DNA from: Sphingobium sp. AP50
GTDB taxonomy: Bacteria > Pseudomonadota > Alphaproteobacteria > Sphingomonadales > Sphingomonadaceae
NCBI RefSeq assembly: GCF_900109095.1
Contig: NZ_FNYZ01000018.1
Span: 46,936 to 110,935, forward strand
Length of the DNA stretch: 64,000 nucleotides
Direction of reading: 5' to 3'
The first letter of the stretch is position 1; each line of letters starts with the position of its first letter. The notes under the pieces are model-generated. The model was not told the DNA's origin. It made no database searches and saw nothing but the letters and a program-made list of their open reading frames with translations. Below are positions 17,309 through 25,125 of the stretch, piece by piece. The position numbers and the translations under genes were made by a program.

Positions 17309-19303
17309 TCAGGCTGCCTTGGCGAGAAGGACCTCGGCGCCCCCGGCCTGGAGATCATCCGCAGCCGCAGCGCCGCCCTCGATCGCTGGAGGGCCAAAGC
17401 GCATCGCGTCGGGTATCCAGGCAAGCGCAGCGTCCCGGATGTCGGCTTCAACAGGCACGCTTGCGCTGAAGATCTTTTCGGCCGAGGCTGAAAGATCATG
17501 TTTCTTGGACGCGCCATATCGGCTCGACAGCTCCTTGCCGCCGACCTCTTCGAGATGAAGAAGGATCGTCGCCTTGGAGAGGCGATCGAAATAATTGGTC
17601 GCTGTCGGCCGCCACCACGCAGCGACCTCGATACCAAGTGTCTGCCCCAGATGATCGATAAAGGCTGCGCCCTCCTTGTCCGACGTCACCGCGTGGAGCG
17701 TTCGCGCGATCGCCCAGGCAAGCCAGCCAGCGCGCGCGTCATCGGTGAGGCGGCGAAACGCATCGAAACGCTCGCACGCATTGCCGGCCTCCATCCAGCT
17801 ACGGTCCAGCGCATCGTCGATGTTACGCCACTCCTTCGCTGCGGCCGTTTCGCTTTTATAGTCCGTCAAGGGCGACCAGGGCTTGTCGGCCCTAAGCTCG
17901 CTTGCCAGTGCTTCGAAACCGAAATGGCGGGTCGCCCGGTCCGCCATCCAGAAGGTGCCAAGGTCGAGGGCGAAACTCGGATCGCTGGCAATGTGGACGC
18001 GGACCAGTTCGCTTTTCATTTCGGCCAGTTCCTGGGCAAGCCGCTGACTGTAGATCGGGCGGGCGGGCACGTCCTTTGCCACCAGGACCTCGCGCGCTTC
18101 ATCGACGCTATTTTCTCCGTCCTCCTCGTCGTTAGTTGCTTCTTCGACGGGCGCAACGTAGAGTTGCTGATGGAGTGAGGGCCGGCCATCATGGCCGATA
18201 ACCACATAGGCAAGAGCGTTCGCCTTCTGGTCATCCGACAGGATCGGGACTGGATTTTGGATGGCGCGCGCTTCGGCTTCAAGCATTTCCGCCCGGTTGG
18301 CTTGCTCATCACGTTCATCCGCGTCGCCATCTTCATAGGCGGCATTGATGGCGTCGAGCTCCTCCTCTATCGCTTCGAGACGGCTTTCCTGCTCGGGTGT
18401 GAGCGGCGGCATCTCGCCGTTAAGCGGCTGCAAATCCCAGGTGTCATTATAGCCGATGTGGGTGGTCGCCACGACACGCACCTGCCCGAACCCTTCCCGT
18501 TCCCGGATGGCTTCTGCCGCCGTGGCGAGTTTTTGGGCCGCGAGCCTGGCGAGAAGATCACCGTCGATCCAGCGCTCGGTGGTCGCATCGCTAAAAAGAT
18601 CGAGATCTACCCTGCCGCCCGCTTCGATATAAGCCTCGCGTCCGACAAGCAGCGCCTTGGGATCGTTCCCGAGATAAGTGTCTTCGGCCAGTTGGCGTCG
18701 TATTTCATTGATGTTGGTGCGGTAATAGCCGTCCTTGAGTAACTCAAACACCTCGGCCTGTTTGGTCCTGTCGCAATTGCTCGTATAGGCTACAGCAATA
18801 TCGAGGGTGATCTCGCCGTTACGCAGCGCTTCGAATATGGGCTCGGCCAGGTCCGCAAGGCGCAGCCGACTGCGGACGAACCGCTCGGTAAGGCCAAAAC
18901 GCTTGGCTACGTCCTCGGCTGTTTTTCCCTCGGTCTCGATGACGTCCTGGAAAGCCCGGCAGGTATCGGCAGGGTTCATCGTCAAGGTGAAGAAATTTTC
19001 CTCCAGGCTGGTTTCGACCTCCTCACTGGCGTTGCCCAATACCAATACGGCAAGCTGGTAGTCCGGCGCGAAGATACCCTTTTCGATCAGGCGATGGACA
19101 GCATCGAGCCGGCGGCCGCCAGCAACAATCCGATAATGCCCCTTCTTGCGGGCAACAGGCACACCGATCAGATTCTTGCGCACGCCTTTGGCCGCGATAT
19201 TCGCTTCAAGCTGCGCGTCCGCGACCGCATCGCTCACGGTCCTGACATTTTTGGGCGACTTGGTCAGGTTCGCCGCCGGTACGAGAATGGGAAGTTGAGT
19301 CAT
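17309..19303 (-). CDS. parB: Large ParB/RepB/Spo0J-family protein
   Basis: A 664-residue ParB-like protein. The N-terminal ParB/sulfiredoxin-like domain is at about 5-110, with NVR near residue 20 and the nucleotide-pocket-like GGRRLDAVHRL near 63-73. Next comes a helix-turn-helix near 125-150 (KTAEDVAKRFGLTERFVRSRLRL). Canonical chromosomal ParB is about 300 residues; the long C-terminal half is typical of plasmid ParB-like nucleases or anti-restriction homologues, so a partition role is not certain. An acidic stretch near 310-345 and one at about 385 (EEATNDEEDGENSVDEA) stand out. No ParA is visible nearby. It is transcribed with the Toprim gene 33 bp upstream. Confidence 0.85.
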   Translation of the reverse strand: MTQLPILVPAANLTKSPKNVRTVSDAVADAQLEANIAAKGVRKNLIGVPVARKKGHYRIVAGGRRLDAVHRLIEKGIFAPDYQLAVLVLGNASEEVETSLEENFFTLTMNPADTCRAFQDVIETEGKTAEDVAKRFGLTERFVRSRLRLADLAEPIFEALRNGEITLDIAVAYTSNCDRTKQAEVFELLKDGYYRTNINEIRRQLAEDTYLGNDPKALLVGREAYIEAGGRVDLDLFSDATTERWIDGDLLARLAAQKLATAAEAIREREGFGQVRVVATTHIGYNDTWDLQPLNGEMPPLTPEQESRLEAIEEELDAINAAYEDGDADERDEQANRAEMLEAEARAIQNPVPILSDDQKANALAYVVIGHDGRPSLHQQLYVAPVEEATNDEEDGENSVDEAREVLVAKDVPARPIYSQRLAQELAEMKSELVRVHIASDPSFALDLGTFWMADRATRHFGFEALASELRADKPWSPLTDYKSETAAAKEWRNIDDALDRSWMEAGNACERFDAFRRLTDDARAGWLAWAIARTLHAVTSDKEGAAFIDHLGQTLGIEVAAWWRPTATNYFDRLSKATILLHLEEVGGKELSSRYGASKKHDLSASAEKIFSASVPVEADIRDAALAWIPDAMRFGPPAIEGGAAAADDLQAGGAEVLLAKAA

Positions 19304-19336
19304 AAGACGTATCTCCTGGCGGGCGCAACCTGACGA

Positions 19337-20242
19337 TCAGGCCACTTGCCGCCACCAATCCCCCACTCCCTCCCCTCCAGCCCGCAGCACGTCGTTCCAG
19401 TCATTGAAAGCGATCGGCGGAAACGCGATCTCGATTTTGCGGCCGAACATCATGTAGGAGGCCATCGCCTTGCCTGCGCCAATTTCGCCGGCGAGATCAT
19501 TATCTGGGAACAGGACAAGGTGGGTGACGCTGTCTGGGATCGCGGTCTGGTGCAGCCGCTCGGCCCCAAGCGTTGCCCAGACAGGGATGTCGAAAAGGGT
19601 CATGACGGAGAGCGCTGTTTCAATGCCTTCGGCGAGCCCAAGAACATGAGTGGGCTCACCCAGCATCACCGCGCCGCGATACGGTCGTCCGAGCATCATC
19701 CTGGCGTCGGCCAGATCACGTGCCCGGCGCGGCTGACCCGATTCGAGAAATGTCCGCTGAATGGCTACGAACCGTCCCGCCACGTGCACAGCGGCGATCA
19801 TCGCAGGCCGGAATTTCAGATCTTTGCCCTGCCTCAGTGGCGTGCGGGGGTGGAAGCGAAGGGCTGAAGGCATGATCTTGATAAGGCGCCTGCGCAGATA
19901 GATTTCGGCCGGTGTCCCGCGCAAAATTCTCGACTCGTCCCAGATTGCAATCGCCCGCTGGCGTGTGAGCAGGTCATAGGTAAATGTGGAAGCAGACCCT
20001 ATGGCCGCCGCTTCGTTTCGCTCAAGCGCCTGACCGTCGAGACGCAAAATCTCGCGAATAACATCGCCCGTGTCGCAGCCGGCCCAGCATTTATAGAGCA
20101 GGGCGTTGGCCCCGACCCGCACCGAGAGGCTTGGCCTGCGGTCGGCGTGGGCGGGACAACGGCACATGCCCTTTCCACGGCTCCAATGCCCGCCAAGGCG
20201 CCGAACCAGGCTTTCGCCGATCTTTTCAAGATATGCGGTCAT
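19337..20242 (-). CDS. CHC2/Toprim primase-like protein
   Basis: A 301-residue protein with a zinc-finger region at about 25-55 (MCRCPAHADRRPSLSV ... YKCWAGCDTGDV), as in DnaG-type primases and phage P4-like proteins. A DUF7146-like middle follows, then a C-terminal Toprim domain with the Glu motif in GLAEGIETALSV and the DxD-like LFPDNDLAG. Such compact proteins on plasmids and ICEs are thought to prime transferred or replicating DNA, though many lack shown activity. The gene lies 33 bp upstream of the ParB-like gene on the same strand, probably one operon. Confidence 0.85.
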   Translation of the reverse strand: MTAYLEKIGESLVRRLGGHWSRGKGMCRCPAHADRRPSLSVRVGANALLYKCWAGCDTGDVIREILRLDGQALERNEAAAIGSASTFTYDLLTRQRAIAIWDESRILRGTPAEIYLRRRLIKIMPSALRFHPRTPLRQGKDLKFRPAMIAAVHVAGRFVAIQRTFLESGQPRRARDLADARMMLGRPYRGAVMLGEPTHVLGLAEGIETALSVMTLFDIPVWATLGAERLHQTAIPDSVTHLVLFPDNDLAGEIGAGKAMASYMMFGRKIEIAFPPIAFNDWNDVLRAGGEGVGDWWRQVA

Positions 20243-20694
20243 GTTTGCTAATCCTAATGTCTTGGGCCGGGCGCTGGTAAGCGAATGCCAAGTGAGGACG
20301 CGGCCGAATGGGATGCTGTCAGATGCGTTGATCCCGCATCAAGGGCCGTCGTCACATGGACAGACGCATTCAACGCCACCTGACCGACCTATCTCCTTCT
20401 TCCCTGTGGCGTGGGGCTTGTCGCCACAGCAGACAAGAATGCTTGGCTTTGCGCCATTTTCGATTATGGAATGCCTGTCCGCCAGCAGGCGGGCCGAGGC
20501 GTCGAAACCTCGTTCCAGTAGAGCCGGTCGATTGCTCCTTCGACCGGGTGGCGGGCGCGTATGTCCAGGCCATCCGGCTAAAGGCGCTCGCGCTCGTCTA
20601 CTGGCGAGTTTCGAACATCCGGTTCTCAGGGGCCGCACGCCTTGATCCTTCACGAACAAGGCGTGCCGCCGGCTGAGCGGACGGGAGATGTAAG
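20243..20694. other. Intergenic region without convincing gene
   Basis: About 450 bases between the divergent Toprim gene and a small plus-strand gene. Open frames exist on both strands but are rich in Arg, Pro and Ser, as expected of chance frames in GC-rich DNA. No ribosome site, terminator or strong repeat stands out. Promoters for both flanking directions are expected here. Confidence 0.5.
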
Positions 20695-20859
20695 ATGGCC
20701 ACACCCCACATATTGGACGCGAGACGATCTGCGGCGGTCAGGCTGATGGAAGAAGCTCTGATCGAACTTGAAGCGGTCCATGAAGTTCTTGGCGCGATGC
20801 GGCTGCAGCATGCTATAGACGTCGTCAAAGGTAAGCCTGTTCCAAAGAAGGAAGATTGA
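20695..20859 (+). CDS. Small helical hypothetical protein (54 aa)
   Basis: A 54-residue frame with GGGAG seven bases before ATG 20695. The sequence is strongly helical and charged (SAAVRLMEEALIELEAVHEV) with a Lys-rich end (KGKPVPKKED). Codon choice and composition look genuinely coding. It lies upstream of the second MucR gene. No family is recognised; a small regulator or an antitoxin-like protein is possible. Confidence 0.6.
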   Translation: MATPHILDARRSAAVRLMEEALIELEAVHEVLGAMRLQHAIDVVKGKPVPKKED

Positions 20860-20937
20860 GCCCATCACGGTTGTCAGATAGTGTTGTCCAGGGCGTGACC
20901 GACCCGAGCGCGTGATTTATCGCGGATCCGATCTAAA

Positions 20938-20950
20938 ATCACGGCGTGAT
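20938..20950. promoter_or_regulatory. 13-bp palindrome upstream of second mucR
   Basis: ATCACG-G-CGTGAT is a perfect palindrome about 93 bp before the MucR start at 21043. Its half-site GGCGTGAT also occurs in the inverted repeat behind the first mucR (5174-5213). A role in autoregulation is possible but unproven. Confidence 0.35.
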
Positions 20951-21042
20951 GCGACTTTTGGGCCTTTACTTCATTATCATCAGGTCCGATTGAGAATGTT
21001 GATGGTGGCATGGACGATGCCGCGCAGATGGAGAGCCTTGTA

Positions 21043-22188
21043 ATGGCCGATACCGACAAAGCCGATCTTACCCAGCTCACGGTGCAGTTGCTAAGTGCCT
21101 ATGTAGCCAACAACAGTGTTGCCAGCGAGGATCTCGCTACACTTATCAAGACAACACGAACGGCCCTTCTGGATGAACAGACACTCAGTCAAGCGCTGAA
21201 GCCTGACTATGTACCGGCAGTCACTATTCGCAAGAGCCTGGGCTCGCCCGATCATATCCTCAGCCTGATCGACGGCAAACCATATAAGATGTTGAAACGC
21301 CATCTGGCGCAACATGGTCTGACCCCGGATCAATATCGGGAACGCTATGGCCTCTCGCGCGATTATCCCATGACGGCCAAGAGCTATTCCGAGGCACGTC
21401 GTGCAACTGCTGCCCGCATTGGCCTGGGCTCGCGCCAGGTGAAAAAAGCAGAATCCACCTCGACACCTGCTGAAGAGGGTGCTGGTTCAATTTTAGTCAC
21501 CGAGGAAAAGCCTTCCACGCTGGTGGCAGCGTCACCCCGTAAATCCAAAGAAAAGGGTGCAGTGGCAACCAGGGCCAAAAGAGCGAACGCGACGGGACAG
21601 TCTCAAGAGCCAAAGGCCAACAGCTCTGCGCCCGTGGAGCAAGACAGTGCCACCGGCCCCAATCAGACGTTGGCAGGGCCTGTGAAAGCGGAGAACGCCG
21701 CGGCTGAGGAGGCTTTGACATCGCCAACCCAAAAAGCGCAGCGAAAGTCATCTGCAAAAGCGAATACATCTGACGCACTGACGTCCGCTTCTGTCGCGCC
21801 GCCTGCGCAAGATGTTCGAGATACGTCGCCTGTCACGGCCGACGGGCAGCCTGCCGCGGTCACAAAGCGGACTTCAGGAACGCGCAAGAAGGATGCGCCC
21901 ATAGCTAAGTCTGCTTCACCTTCCAGCAGGAAACGTAACGCAAAGGCCAAGCCGGAAAATGCGTCGTCATCAGAGCTCGGATCTGAAGTCAAAGGCGACG
22001 AACCAACAGGAGACCAGGCTCAGGCGGCATCACGCCCACCGACACTCTCGGCTACTGATAGGTCAGCTGAAGGGCCAACGGGCCATGCTCCTGGCAAGGA
22101 CATCGCCCATGAAAATGTGACCTCGACCAAGGAGGTCAAGCCTGCAAAACGCGCCAGGAACACTTTAAGAATCAAGACGCAAGCCTAA
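21043..22188 (+). CDS. MucR-family regulator with long low-complexity tail
   Basis: A 381-residue MucR-like protein. Residues 1-130 match the family: ADLTQLTVQLLSAYVANNSV, then the DNA-binding core SLIDGKPYKMLKRHLAQHG with LTPDQYRERYGLSRDYPMTA and ARIGLGS. Both zinc-ligand cysteines of Ros are missing, as in some rhizobial Ml proteins. The remaining about 250 residues are a disordered Ser/Ala/Lys/Thr-rich tail reminiscent of histone-like proteins; normal MucR is about 140-160 residues. ATG 21043 follows GGAG by 10 bases; in-frame ATGs at 21010 and 21028 are alternatives. A strong intrinsic terminator follows. It is a diverged paralogue of the regulator at 4687. Confidence 0.85.
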   Translation: MADTDKADLTQLTVQLLSAYVANNSVASEDLATLIKTTRTALLDEQTLSQALKPDYVPAVTIRKSLGSPDHILSLIDGKPYKMLKRHLAQHGLTPDQYRERYGLSRDYPMTAKSYSEARRATAARIGLGSRQVKKAESTSTPAEEGAGSILVTEEKPSTLVAASPRKSKEKGAVATRAKRANATGQSQEPKANSSAPVEQDSATGPNQTLAGPVKAENAAAEEALTSPTQKAQRKSSAKANTSDALTSASVAPPAQDVRDTSPVTADGQPAAVTKRTSGTRKKDAPIAKSASPSSRKRNAKAKPENASSSELGSEVKGDEPTGDQAQAASRPPTLSATDRSAEGPTGHAPGKDIAHENVTSTKEVKPAKRARNTLRIKTQA

Positions 22189-22197
22189 GGACATATG

Positions 22198-22235
22198 CAG
22201 GATCAGGCAGATGGTTGCCTGATCCTGTGCTTTTG
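22198..22235 (+). terminator. Intrinsic terminator after second mucR
   Basis: A perfect 12-bp stem (22198-22209 with 22216-22227, CAGGATCAGGCA and complement) with a 6-base loop is followed by TGCTTTTG, 10 bp after the MucR stop. Confidence 0.85.
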
Positions 22236-22321
22236 ACCCCAGATATATAGTGCCTGATGGCTTGGCGAATGGACGGTCTGCAGACAATGTTGCTGCGTTG
22301 CCCGATCATGCTGCTGCTTTG

Positions 22322-22915
22322 TTAATCCTCGACATCGGCCGGTCTGGCCTTCTCGACATGCAGCGCGATGCCGGACAGGGCCTGCGCAAGCAATTGTTCG
22401 CAGGTACGAACATCACAAGCTAGTCGCCCAGCGACCTCATCAAGCTCCAATCCACCCATTCGGTGGAGCAGGAAGACGCTACGCTCCAGAAAAGGTCGTT
22501 CCGCAATGGCAGCGGCATAGCGCGCGTTCATAAAGCGCGGCAGGAGAGGAAGGATGAGATCCCAGTCGACCAGATATTTTGCCCGAAGCCAGACGCCCTG
22601 CGCAGTTGGTGCGACCGGCCTGTCTCCAGCGTCCATAATTACAGCGTCGGGGAGGTCGATATGTTGAGCCGCTGCGGCGGTCGCCAATCCCAACGCTGTT
22701 GACGCACGTCGCTGGAAATATTGTTCAATGGCCTGTGCCAGCACGCCATATTTGCGCCGCCTGCTCGGCAAGAATTGCCATATCGACGAGACGCGCAAGA
22801 CTTCCCCTGCGTCTCGAAGCAGCGTTTCCATTTCGGTCTCGCCGAAGCAATCGGCCTGGCCTAACCTGTCTGGATCATTATCATGCGCGATGGTATGAGC
22901 TATGGGCGATGACAT
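22322..22915 (-). CDS. Sigma-70 region-4-like regulator
   Basis: A 197-residue protein. Its C-terminal third (RPFLERSVFLLHRMGGLELDEVAGRLACDVRTCEQLLAQALS) has the layout of sigma-factor region 4, a helix-turn-helix with the usual ERSVFLLHR entry. The N-terminal part lacks obvious region 2 residues, so it may be a sigma-like or HTH regulator rather than a working sigma factor. ATG 22915 is preceded by AGGAG with 6 bases. It lies 62 bp behind the MarR-like gene on the same strand and both may form one transcript. Confidence 0.65.
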   Translation of the reverse strand: MSSPIAHTIAHDNDPDRLGQADCFGETEMETLLRDAGEVLRVSSIWQFLPSRRRKYGVLAQAIEQYFQRRASTALGLATAAAAQHIDLPDAVIMDAGDRPVAPTAQGVWLRAKYLVDWDLILPLLPRFMNARYAAAIAERPFLERSVFLLHRMGGLELDEVAGRLACDVRTCEQLLAQALSGIALHVEKARPADVED

Positions 22916-22977
22916 GGCGAACTCCTGTTTTTGGACTCGCTATGCTCCTCTCCCTCCTCTCCGCGCAGGTGAGCTTG

Positions 22978-23418
22978 CTAAGCGGCGCTGCCCGAACGGT
23001 TGATGACCCCCTCAAAGATCGCTTCCAAGGCGGCATGCGCCTTCTTGGTCAGGCGGATATAGATACGCCGTCCGTCGACAGGATCGCGCTGGCGATAGAC
23101 CCAGCCCAGGTCTCGCATGGTCCTAATGGAGGCCCGCGCCGTGGTTGGAGGGACATTGGCAGCACTGGCGAGGCTTGAGATCGCAATGTCGCGCCCCCGA
23201 TGCTCCCAGATATAGAGGTCCAGCAGCATGTCCCAGACCGGATCGGCGGACAGCTCAAACCCTATATGGGTGCCAACAAGCTGACGATTGGCAATCAAAT
23301 CCAGGCATAGTGCGACATACCGGGGATCACTGCGGTTGGGCGCGCCTTCTTCCACCGGATCAACCACTATGTCCGGCAAAGAATGCGCCCGAGCCAGTGG
23401 TCGAAAAGCAGGCCGCAT
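22978..23418 (-). CDS. MarR-like winged-helix regulator
   Basis: A 146-residue winged-helix protein. The region from about 65 to 135 (DVWDMLL-type helix, ISSLASAANVPPTTARASIRTM, then LGWVYRQRDPVDGRRIYIRLT) is a MarR-type HTH with wing. It is divergent from luxR, with the 243-bp luxR promoter region between, so it might act on that region. AGGAG is close (2 bases) to ATG 23418. Ligand and targets are unknown. Confidence 0.7.
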   Translation of the reverse strand: MRPAFRPLARAHSLPDIVVDPVEEGAPNRSDPRYVALCLDLIANRQLVGTHIGFELSADPVWDMLLDLYIWEHRGRDIAISSLASAANVPPTTARASIRTMRDLGWVYRQRDPVDGRRIYIRLTKKAHAALEAIFEGVINRSGSAA

Positions 23419-23567
23419 TGCTCCTAGACGACAGGACGATAGGAGCAGTCGAGAACCCTCTAACTATCGCCGATATGGCGAAAAATTCCTTCGCTTCTAC
23501 CCTGCACATCTATGTTCACCCCTTTGCAAAACTGTCACAAATATTTCACGAGGCCGCGCTCCCGCCC

Positions 23568-23584
23568 ATTCCCCGAAAGGGGGT
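23568..23584. promoter_or_regulatory. Putative lux box upstream of luxR
   Basis: ATTCCCCGAAAGGGGGT, an inverted repeat (CCCC/GGGG around GAAA), lies 78 bp before the luxR start. The identical 17 bases occur in reverse orientation 55 bp before luxI, so it is a good candidate for the LuxR operator. Confidence 0.7.
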
Positions 23585-23661
23585 GAATGGATGCAGCAGC
23601 CTTTTGAATGGAGCGGTGTCGGAGGGTGCTTACTCATGCTCAGGCAATAGGGAACTTACCA

Positions 23662-24414
23662 ATGCTCATGTCACCAAAGATGGTTGAATTCATGGACGCC
23701 TGCCGCGCGATTTCGGACGAGTCCGGACTGCGCGATGTGTTGCGCGATATGACGGAAAAACTCGGCTTCAATCAATATGCGCTTCTTCATCACGTCGACC
23801 TGGCACATCCGCCCGCCCATTCGATCACATTGATAAGCTATGAAGATAGCTGGATGGAGCGGATCATCAAAAACCGCTATTTCAAGGATGATCCTATATT
23901 GGCTGCAAGCAATCGCCGCCTTACCGGTTTTGGATGGCGCGAGGTGCCCGAGATCATCCGGCTGAGCCGTCGGCAGCGGCGCATCCTGCACGAGGCACGC
24001 GCGCATGGATTGCGCGACGGCTTTACCGTGCCGGCTCAACTGGCGGGCGAATATCGTGGAACATGCTCCTTTGCCGCTGATCGAACAATTGAACTGACCC
24101 CGGATGTCGTCGGCTGTGCCCAACTGGTCGGCATGTTCTGTTTCGAGGTCGCGCGCAGGATCACTAATCAAGCCAGCGCCGCACCTGCAGAAATCCCTGA
24201 ACTCACCCAGCGGCAACTCGACTGTCTGGTCCATGTCGGCTCGGGCAAGACCAATTGGGAGACGAGCGTGATATTGGGCGTGTCGGAAGATACGGTCGAC
24301 AAACATGTCCTGGGCGCCATGCGGCGCTATGGCGTGGGCAAAAGGACTTTGCTGATTGTCCGTGCATTGTTCGACGGACAACTCAGCTATCGGGACATGT
24401 TGCGCATGCACTAA
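23662..24414 (+). CDS. luxR: LuxR-family acyl-homoserine-lactone receptor/regulator
   Basis: A 250-residue quorum-sensing regulator. The N-terminal autoinducer-binding domain (about 15-170) includes the SYEDSWMERIIKNRYFKDDPIL block with the conserved Trp, Tyr and Asp of the lactone pocket. The C-terminal LuxR HTH (about 185-240) has LTQRQLDCLVHVGSGKTNWE and LGVSEDTVDKHVLGAMRRY. The start at 23662 follows AGGGAA; ATGs at 23668 and 23677 are alternatives. luxI follows 75 bp downstream. A shared 17-bp element precedes both genes, suggesting autoregulation and feedback on luxI. Confidence 0.92.
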   Translation: MLMSPKMVEFMDACRAISDESGLRDVLRDMTEKLGFNQYALLHHVDLAHPPAHSITLISYEDSWMERIIKNRYFKDDPILAASNRRLTGFGWREVPEIIRLSRRQRRILHEARAHGLRDGFTVPAQLAGEYRGTCSFAADRTIELTPDVVGCAQLVGMFCFEVARRITNQASAAPAEIPELTQRQLDCLVHVGSGKTNWETSVILGVSEDTVDKHVLGAMRRYGVGKRTLLIVRALFDGQLSYRDMLRMH

Positions 24415-24417
24415 ATT

Positions 24418-24434
24418 ACCCCCTTTCGGGGAAT
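24418..24434. promoter_or_regulatory. Putative lux box upstream of luxI
   Basis: ACCCCCTTTCGGGGAAT is the exact reverse complement of the 17-bp element before luxR. It starts 3 bp after the luxR stop and ends 55 bp before the luxI ATG, a spacing compatible with activation from near the -35 region. Confidence 0.72.
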
Positions 24435-24489
24435 AGCGCGGAATCACCATCCTTCGCATCCTGCCTGTCTTACACATAGGAGGAAGTCG

Positions 24490-25125
24490 ATGCTGTCATT
24501 TGAACAGGGTGTATCTGCGCGTGTACCCGACGCGCTTATGGCGGACATGTATCGGGATCGAAAGCGGGTCTTCATCGACTTGTTGGGCTGGGATTTGCCG
24601 ACCCTCGACGACAAGTATGAGATCGACCAGTTTGATGGTCCGAATACAATTTACCTCATCGTCGGTCGGCCCGATGGCACGCATCTGGGATCGATGCGGC
24701 TGCTGCCTACAAACCGGCCGACGATAATCGGAGATTTTTTTCACCATCTGTGTGATGTCGGAGCCCCCCGTTCGCCCGCGGTCTGGGAACTGTCCCGGCT
24801 GTGCCTGAGCCCGCGCATCCGCGCGGCAGAACGACGCGGCGTCCGCAACCGCCTGCTGACATCAGCTGTCCAGTTTGCGCTGCAAAACACGATCAGCGCG
24901 TTTTGCTGCGTGACCCACGCCTGGTATATGCCTGAGGTTATGGCCTATGGCTGGCAATGTAAGGCCATGGGGCTTCCGCAGATGGACCCAGGCGGCATGG
25001 TCGGCGCTCTTGAGATCGCGATCAACGAAGAGACGCCCCTCCTAATGGCGCAGGCGGGAACCTGGGATGAAACGCCCGTCCAGACCTCGTTCGATCCCGC
25101 GCTTCGTCGGGGAGACGTGCAATGA
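24490..25125 (+). CDS. luxI: LuxI-family acyl-homoserine-lactone synthase
   Basis: A 211-residue autoinducer synthase that joins an acyl group to the S-adenosylmethionine-derived lactone. Family-invariant residues are visible: Arg and Phe in DRKRVFID, Trp in LLGWDLP, the DKYEIDQFD block, GSMRLLPT, and WELSRLCLSPR. GGAGG lies before ATG 24490. Its TGA overlaps the next gene's start by 4 bp. The acyl chain made cannot be read from sequence. Confidence 0.93.
   Translation: MLSFEQGVSARVPDALMADMYRDRKRVFIDLLGWDLPTLDDKYEIDQFDGPNTIYLIVGRPDGTHLGSMRLLPTNRPTIIGDFFHHLCDVGAPRSPAVWELSRLCLSPRIRAAERRGVRNRLLTSAVQFALQNTISAFCCVTHAWYMPEVMAYGWQCKAMGLPQMDPGGMVGALEIAINEETPLLMAQAGTWDETPVQTSFDPALRRGDVQ

Noticed and set aside
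17498..18178. 226-codon plus-strand frame within the parB region
   Set aside because: It is the mirror of the ParB-like coding strand, with no ribosome site and no recognisable family.
22322..22915. Sigma-like protein considered as a full ECF sigma factor
   Set aside because: Only a region-4-like HTH is visible; the region 2 core-binding and -10 recognition helices are not recognisable.
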